64,000 bases of DNA from Hellea sp. (GTDB lineage Bacteria; Pseudomonadota; Alphaproteobacteria; Caulobacterales; Maricaulaceae). The DNA lies in NCBI GenBank assembly GCA_020628425.1, contig JAHDEZ010000092.1, positions 1 to 64,000 on the forward strand. Direction: 5' to 3'. Below, in pieces: positions 58,845 to 64,000 of the stretch. The translations under genes were made by a program, and so were the position numbers. The notes beneath the pieces were generated by a model. That model searched no databases and had not been told where the DNA came from. It saw only the letters and a list, made by a program, of their open reading frames with translations. Numbering within the stretch: the first letter of the stretch is position 1; the number at the start of each line of letters is the position of its first letter.

Positions 58845-59567
58845 ATGTGGAAACGTGCGCAAAATAAATATGGCGATACGCCGGTTGCAACCACGCCTTA
58901 TCAAAAGGCGGCGCAGGTTTGGGATGAACGTATGGGCTCGGCCCGGATTCAGGCCAAAAACTGGCGATTGGCCGCGCTGATGTCCCTCGGGCTTTGCGGG
59001 ATACTTGCGGGCGGCATGATCTGGATGGGCAGCACCTCCCGGATCACGCCCTATGTGGTGGAAGTTGAAGCCAATGGGGCGGTCAAAGCCGTCGGTCCTG
59101 CGACGGGAAATTTCGCCGTCTCTGACGCGCAGATTGCGCATCAGCTGGCGGACTTCATCAAAAACACACGCTCCGTCTCCATTGACCCGGTGATTATTCG
59201 TCAGAACTGGCTCAAGGCCTATGACTTCGCCACAGATCAGGCGGCTGTGACACTGAATACTTATGCCCGCGATCACGATCCCTTTGCGGAAGTCGGCATG
59301 CGCTCAGTGACTGTCGACGTGACCAGTGTGGTGCGCGCCTCAGATGATAGTTTTGACATTCGGTGGCGGGAGACGAGTTACCGAAACGGTGCTTTACAAG
59401 GCGCTCGTGATTATACGGCAGTGCTGTCCATCATTATCAAGCCGCCCACAGATGCGGCCACGCTCCATAAAAACCCGCTCGGTCTTTACGTCCATGGCCT
59501 GAACTGGAGCCAGGACCTGATCAGCGGATCATCAACACATTCAAACTCAATCGGAGGCCTGAAATGA
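58845..59567 (+). CDS. trbF: TrbF (VirB8)
   Basis: NKYGDTPVATTPYQKAAQVWDERMGSARIQAKNWRLAAL; ITPYVVEVEANGAVKAVGPA. Confidence 0.95.
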   Translation: MWKRAQNKYGDTPVATTPYQKAAQVWDERMGSARIQAKNWRLAALMSLGLCGILAGGMIWMGSTSRITPYVVEVEANGAVKAVGPATGNFAVSDAQIAHQLADFIKNTRSVSIDPVIIRQNWLKAYDFATDQAAVTLNTYARDHDPFAEVGMRSVTVDVTSVVRASDDSFDIRWRETSYRNGALQGARDYTAVLSIIIKPPTDAATLHKNPLGLYVHGLNWSQDLISGSSTHSNSIGGLK

Positions 59568-60610
59568 AACTCAGTATGAAAACATCTTCAATCGCTATTT
59601 TGGCCCTGGCTCTAACAGGCTGCACGACACTGGAGGGCGTTTGGGCAGACTTGAGTAAAAGCAAATCTGACACGAAAATGGCTGAAGCAACTGATAATTT
59701 GTCTGATGATGAGGTTCAGGAACTGGTCGAAGCCACGGCTCTTTGGGGCGACGACGCATCGGAAATTGAATTGATCGATGCAAATTCAGCTGAGCCAGTA
59801 GCCGCTCCTGCCGTTTATTACCCCAAAGGTGAGATCGAGATTTTTCCGGTCTCCGTCGAAGATGCCCATGAGCACGCGCGCGTTGAACCAGGCGGCGGCG
59901 ATTATCTTGGCGCGCTGCAAGTATATCCATTCAAACGGGGCTCCGTCTTTCAGGTCTATACAGTGCCGGAACAGGTCACCGACATCGCGTTAGAGCCGGG
60001 TGAGGAGCTGATATCCGTCTCGGCAGGTGACACCTCCCGCTGGATGGTCGGGGACACACGCTCTGGGGCGGGCGCTAATGTTCAGGCCCATATTCTGGTT
60101 AAGCCTTTGCAAGCGGATATCTCGACCAATCTGGTCGTGCTGACGTCCAAGCGTACCTATTATATGGAGCTCCACGCCCGCGAGAGTGGCTATATGGCCG
60201 GTGTTTCCTGGAGCTATTCCGATGGACTCCGTCCGGTAGGCGATTTTGGATTGATGCAGGTAAGCGCAAAGCCATCACCACAACTGCGGGGCATATCGGG
60301 TTCGGGTTACGAAACAGTACCTGATATCGAAGCCCTGAACTTCTCTTATAAGATCAAGGGTGATCATCCGGATTGGCGGCCCGTGCGCGCCTTTGATGAC
60401 GGACGTAAAGTCTATATCCAATTTCCATTGACGATTGGCCGCTCGGAAGCCCCGCCACTCTTCGTGAAATCTGGCGGTGAAACGGCGCTTGTCAATTACC
60501 GGGTCAAAGGTCGGTATTACGTTGTTGATCGATTGTTCGAGGAAGCTGAACTGCGTCTCGGGGAAAAAGATCAGCAGGTTGTCCGCATCCTGAAAAAGGA
60601 CGCATCATGA
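59564..60610 (+). CDS. trbG: TrbG (VirB9)
   Basis: YPFKRGSVFQVYTVPEQVTDIALEPGEELISVSAGDTSRWMVGDT. Confidence 0.95.
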   Translation: MKLSMKTSSIAILALALTGCTTLEGVWADLSKSKSDTKMAEATDNLSDDEVQELVEATALWGDDASEIELIDANSAEPVAAPAVYYPKGEIEIFPVSVEDAHEHARVEPGGGDYLGALQVYPFKRGSVFQVYTVPEQVTDIALEPGEELISVSAGDTSRWMVGDTRSGAGANVQAHILVKPLQADISTNLVVLTSKRTYYMELHARESGYMAGVSWSYSDGLRPVGDFGLMQVSAKPSPQLRGISGSGYETVPDIEALNFSYKIKGDHPDWRPVRAFDDGRKVYIQFPLTIGRSEAPPLFVKSGGETALVNYRVKGRYYVVDRLFEEAELRLGEKDQQVVRILKKDAS

Positions 60611-61827
60611 GTGAGGAACTGGCCATTCGTGCAAGACCGCGCCCCGTGAAGCGGTTCTCCAAGAAAGCTTTGTTCATAGGTGCAGCCGGTATGGCGCTTG
60701 TTCTGTCGACTGCTCTGGCGTTTGCGCTGCATCCTATCGACCGCGAGGATGGTCCCAGAACGGAACTCTATAATATCACGCATAAACCCATGGCTGAAGC
60801 ATTAGAGCAATTGCCGGCGAGTTATGATGAGGTGAAACCTGCCGTGCCCGTTTTGGGTCCACCGCTACCGGGTGATCTGGGCCGCGCCTATATGGCCGGA
60901 GGCACTCAGCCAGAGGAAGTGCCGAAGGATAATCCCTTTCGCTATGAGCGGGGACAAAACGCGCCAAGGACGGCCGTTTCAATGCCCAGATCGGTTAGGC
61001 CCGCTCGACAGCCCGTTCAGACATTACCGGAAATCGATCCGCAAGACGTCGCACGGTCTTCGAGCTTGTTCTTCGAGATCGGCAATAATCAAACAAACTC
61101 GGCTCCTTCCATAACTCAACCGGCTTTCGGGGCAGGATTAGTCCAAGATCCACTATTGGCAGGCTTGGACCCGTCACTTTTGCGGCAGGTCGGTTTGGGA
61201 ACACCGCCTGCAACCGTTGCTCCTCAGCCATCATCCACGACCTTAGCTGAAATTCAGGAGCTGTCATCACCCTATACTGTCATGGCTGGTACATTGATTC
61301 CGGCGACTTTGGTGACAGGCATAAACTCCGACCTTCCGGGACAGATCATCGGGCAGGTCACAGAAAATGTTCATGACACGGTGTCAGGACGATACCTGTT
61401 AATCCCGCAAGGCTCTAAACTCATCGGCACCTATGATGCGCGGCAAAGCTATGGCGACAAGCGCGCTTTTGTAACCTGGTCGCGCTTAATCTTCCCCAAC
61501 GGGAACTCTGTCAATCTGGCCAATATGGCGAGCGTTGATGCTGGCGGCTATGCGGGGCTGCGAGATGATGTGGACAATCACACAGGTTCAATCATGAAAG
61601 CCGGGATCCTCTCATCTGTACTAGGTGTGGGAACCGAACTAGCCACTAATAATGAAGACCGGATTGTACGGGCCTTACAGGACAGCGGGCAAAGCACGGT
61701 CAATATTGCCGGTCAGCGTATGGTCGATCGCTCTCTGAATGTTCAGCCGACGATCACCATTCGGCCCGGTTGGCGGTTCTCCGTCATGGTCAGCGAAGAC
61801 CTTATTCTCAAACCTTATTCAAACTAG
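60607..61827 (+). CDS. trbI: TrbI (VirB10)
   Basis: SPYTVMAGTLIPATLVTGINSDLPGQIIGQVTENVHDTVSGRYLLIPQGSKLIGTYD. Confidence 0.96.
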   Translation: MSEELAIRARPRPVKRFSKKALFIGAAGMALVLSTALAFALHPIDREDGPRTELYNITHKPMAEALEQLPASYDEVKPAVPVLGPPLPGDLGRAYMAGGTQPEEVPKDNPFRYERGQNAPRTAVSMPRSVRPARQPVQTLPEIDPQDVARSSSLFFEIGNNQTNSAPSITQPAFGAGLVQDPLLAGLDPSLLRQVGLGTPPATVAPQPSSTTLAEIQELSSPYTVMAGTLIPATLVTGINSDLPGQIIGQVTENVHDTVSGRYLLIPQGSKLIGTYDARQSYGDKRAFVTWSRLIFPNGNSVNLANMASVDAGGYAGLRDDVDNHTGSIMKAGILSSVLGVGTELATNNEDRIVRALQDSGQSTVNIAGQRMVDRSLNVQPTITIRPGWRFSVMVSEDLILKPYSN

Positions 61828-61847
61828 TCAAAAGGAAAGGACACCAC

Positions 61848-62072
61848 ATGGTTACACCAAACCTGAAAATCGCCAAGCTCCGAGATATGACGCCGACAAA
61901 AATGTCGATCAATGTCACCCCTGACTTAAAATCTGACCTCGACATTTACGCCCGTCTTTATGAACGTGCCTATGGGGACAAACAGGACGTTACGAACCTT
62001 ATTCCGCTCATGCTGGAAGGGTTCTTAGCGTCAGACTCGGGCTTCAAGAAAGCCAAACGCGAGTTTGAATAA
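61848..62072 (+). CDS. DUF2274 family protein
   Basis: LKIAKLRDMTPTKMSINVTPDLKSDLDIYARLYERAYGD. Confidence 0.88.
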   Translation: MVTPNLKIAKLRDMTPTKMSINVTPDLKSDLDIYARLYERAYGDKQDVTNLIPLMLEGFLASDSGFKKAKREFE

Positions 62073-62113
62073 AGATACGAAATTTTCAACCACAGCCACG
62101 AAAGGATCAAAAC

Positions 62114-62431
62114 ATGGCTCACATTGGAAGCTTTAAGCAGACTGACAAAGGATATGAGGGGACGATTGCGACCCTTCATCTCAACAAAAAGGTCAAATTT
62201 GTCGCAAATGACAATAAGAAATCGGAGGGAAGTCCGGACTATTTTGTCAAAGCCGGGAAGTCAGACTTTGGCGCGGCCTGGAAAGAGACCAAGGACGGCG
62301 ACGAACCACTCAACTATCTCAGTGTGAAACTGGATTGTCCGACGTTACCAAAACCAATCAATGCCGCATTGTTTGACCGTGAGGGCGGTGCTGATCTGGT
62401 TTGGATACGCAATACATCCCAGAAAAGTTAG
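62114..62431 (+). CDS. DUF736 family protein (second intact copy)
   Basis: MAHIGSFKQTDKGYEGTIATLHLNKKVKFVANDNKKSEGSPDYFVKAGKSDFGAAWKETK. Confidence 0.9.
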   Translation: MAHIGSFKQTDKGYEGTIATLHLNKKVKFVANDNKKSEGSPDYFVKAGKSDFGAAWKETKDGDEPLNYLSVKLDCPTLPKPINAALFDREGGADLVWIRNTSQKS

Positions 62432-62445
62432 ACTGGAGGTAAAAA

Positions 62446-62658
62446 ATGTCTGAAATTGCGAGACCTACATCCACTTTAATGAGCGTAGAACAAGCCGCAG
62501 ACTACCTCGGTCTCGCAGTTTCTACACTAAACAAATGGCGCTGCATTGGAAATGGCCCGACCTATTTCAAAATGGGTAGGGCAGTTCGATATGCGGAAAA
62601 AGACCTTGAGAATTATCTTATTAGTTCCAGGGCTGAAATGACTGCAGAATATCAATAA
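62446..62658 (+). CDS. HTH DNA-binding protein (AlpA/excisionase-like), candidate RDF
   Basis: LMSVEQAADYLGLAVSTLNKWRCIGNGPTYFKMGRAVRYAEKDLENYL; adjacent to attR. Confidence 0.85.
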   Translation: MSEIARPTSTLMSVEQAADYLGLAVSTLNKWRCIGNGPTYFKMGRAVRYAEKDLENYLISSRAEMTAEYQ

Positions 62659-62679
62659 CATAGGTTCATATTGCATTAT

Positions 62680-62706
62680 CAAGGAAGGCTTCGCCTTCCT
62701 TTTTTG
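62680..62706 (+). terminator. Rho-independent terminator at right end of ICE
   Basis: aaggaaggcttcgccttccttttttg. Confidence 0.85.
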
Positions 62707-62737
62707 ATTCCGGTCTTTAGATCGTAAAATGAGCCCC

Positions 62738-62757
62738 GTGCTTACTATGTGCTTACT
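62738..62757 (+). promoter_or_regulatory. Candidate integrase arm-type site pair, right end
   Basis: GTGCTTACT-AT-GTGCTTACT, identical to 967-986. Confidence 0.65.
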
Positions 62758-62819
62758 GGAGCCATTTTTCCGAGTTGACAAAAAAGACGAACTCTGTAAC
62801 TAATTGATTTAGTTGGAAA

Positions 62820-62867
62820 AAATGGTGCCGCGAGGGAGAATTGAACTCCCGACCTCATCATTACCAA
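62820..62867. repeat. attR: 48-bp direct repeat overlapping 3' part of tRNA-Thr
   Basis: Identical to 801-848. Confidence 0.95.
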
Positions 62868-62897
62868 TGATGCGCTCTACCACTGAGCTACCGCGGC
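62823..62897 (-). tRNA. tRNA-Thr(GGT)
   Basis: GCCGCGGTAGCTCAGTGGTAGAGCGCATCATTGGTAATGATGAGGTCGGGAGTTCAATTCTCCCTCGCGGCACCA; cloverleaf folds, anticodon loop TTGGTAA, encoded CCA. Confidence 0.96.
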
Positions 62898-63064
62898 ATT
62901 CACAGGGCTGCCTCAACCCGACCTCTTTATGTGCCGCCTAAACGTCACTCAAAGACCCCGAAGCTTGACTGCGCTTCGAATTGAAACGGCTTACTATGCA
63001 AATCTTATCATACACGCAAGATATAAGCGTTCAAAATTCTGTATTTGTCGCCGACCGCTTTGAA

Positions 63065-63841
63065 CTACTTAAACTCTGCCTCTCGTTTTTCTAAAAAGGC
63101 GCGATATCCGGTTTTGAAATCGCCGGACAGGAAGGCGTTTGTGATGTCATCCTGAATTTTCTGGCTGGGCGTGAAGCCGCCGGATTCTAAATGGGACAGG
63201 ATTTTTTTGGTCACGGTGAGCGAATTGGGAGATCGTTTGGCTAGGGTTTGCGCGTAATCTATCATCGCCGTCTCTAAATCCTCTGGCGCAAAGATTTGAT
63301 TGACCAAACCCATGCGCAGCGCCTCTTTGGCTTTTAGGATGCGGGCCGAGAATAAAATATCCTTAGCCGCAGAGAGGCCGACCGTTGCAAAAAGCCGCGC
63401 AATTTCGGGGAAGGGGTAGACAATGCCCAGCTTGGCCGGCGTGATGGCAAAGAAACTGCTCTCATCGGCGAGGCGGATATCACAGGCCAGCGCCAGACCG
63501 CAGCCTCCACCCACGGCTCCGCCGCGTATCATCGCGAGTGTTGGCGTTCGGAAACTCACCAAGGCCTCAAAGGCTGCATCGACAGCCTCGGAAAAGTCCT
63601 GTGACGACTCCCACGTCCCAAAGACGGACTCAAATTCGCTTATGTCGCCACCGGAAGAGAAGTGGTCGCCTTCGCCGGACAGGATGAGGACACGTAAATC
63701 AGGATTATCGGATAAGGTTTTAAGCTGACCCGGCAGATCTTTCCACATGGCAAGCGAAAGCGCATTGCGCTTTCCGGGATTGCTAAACCGCAGCCAGGCG
63801 ATATGGGGACTGTGATATCCGGATTGGATTAAGCCGCTCAT
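63065..63841 (-). CDS. Enoyl-CoA hydratase/isomerase family protein
   Basis: [60 protein letters not shown]. Confidence 0.93.
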   Translation of the reverse strand: MSGLIQSGYHSPHIAWLRFSNPGKRNALSLAMWKDLPGQLKTLSDNPDLRVLILSGEGDHFSSGGDISEFESVFGTWESSQDFSEAVDAAFEALVSFRTPTLAMIRGGAVGGGCGLALACDIRLADESSFFAITPAKLGIVYPFPEIARLFATVGLSAAKDILFSARILKAKEALRMGLVNQIFAPEDLETAMIDYAQTLAKRSPNSLTVTKKILSHLESGGFTPSQKIQDDITNAFLSGDFKTGYRAFLEKREAEFK

Positions 63842-64000
63842 TCCATCAACTCCCGCGTCGCAGCTTCGACATCATCCTGCCGCATCAAGCTTTCGCCGAT
63901 CAGATAACCTTGCGCGCCATGTTGGGCGAGTTTGTTTATGTCGGCTTGGGTGAAGATGCCGGACTCAGCAATTAGGATAGAGTCTTTGGGCGCGAGCTGG
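63838..64000 (-). CDS. trpC: Indole-3-glycerol phosphate synthase, C-terminal part
   Basis: Minus-strand [53 protein letters not shown]; overlaps next ATG. Confidence 0.88.
   Translation of the reverse strand, partial: QLAPKDSILIAESGIFTQADINKLAQHGAQGYLIGESLMRQDDVEAATRELME

Larger units (their letters stand above)
801..62867 (+). mobile_element. Integrative and conjugative element (trb-type), about 62.0 kb, integrated in tRNA-Thr
   Basis: att repeats, integrase, relaxase, coupling protein, complete trb operon; repeat-to-repeat distance 62019 bp. Confidence 0.93.

Noticed and set aside
58111-58980. Alternative-frame ORFs inside trbL/trbF
   Set aside because: Out-of-frame with conserved TrbL; GC-rich coding causes open alternative frames.

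Overview
The window looks like an alphaproteobacterial chromosome carrying one integrative and conjugative element (ICE) of about 62.0 kb. A perfect 48-bp direct repeat (801-848 and 62820-62867) bounds it; the repeat is the 3' part of a tRNA-Thr(GGT) gene that is intact only at the right end (62823-62897, minus). Flanking chromosome: thiC 3' end on the left; an enoyl-CoA hydratase gene and the trpC 3' end on the right. Element contents, left to right: tyrosine integrase; lipid/acyl-CoA catabolic cargo (TonB receptor, Crp-type regulator, thiolase-crotonase fusion, three acyl-CoA dehydrogenases, racemase, WS/DGAT and others); IS110-type transposase; ICE maintenance and processing genes (ardA, parB-like, DUF736, DUF6499-DUF2285, excisionase-like HTH, DUF2840, traF, relaxase); a second cargo with an H-NOX sensor, phosphorelay, NtrC-type sigma54 activator, TolC-like protein and glycan/envelope genes; then a traG-trb type IV secretion operon. 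The main discoveries are: (i) four hand-found sigma54 (-24/-12) promoters paired with a shared palindrome TTTGCR-N3-TGCAAW, suggesting that the H-NOX relay and the glycan/TolC genes form one mobile nitric-oxide-responsive regulon; (ii) a putative scar of an earlier element left of attL, with an integrase arm-site pair at exactly the same spacing from the tRNA repeat as at the true right end; (iii) a decayed inverted copy of the DUF736 gene, a pseudo-histidine-kinase, a thiolase-crotonase fusion and candidate oriT/bridge-RNA/operator regions. All family calls are by reading the protein sequences without database searches; coordinates of motifs were counted by hand.
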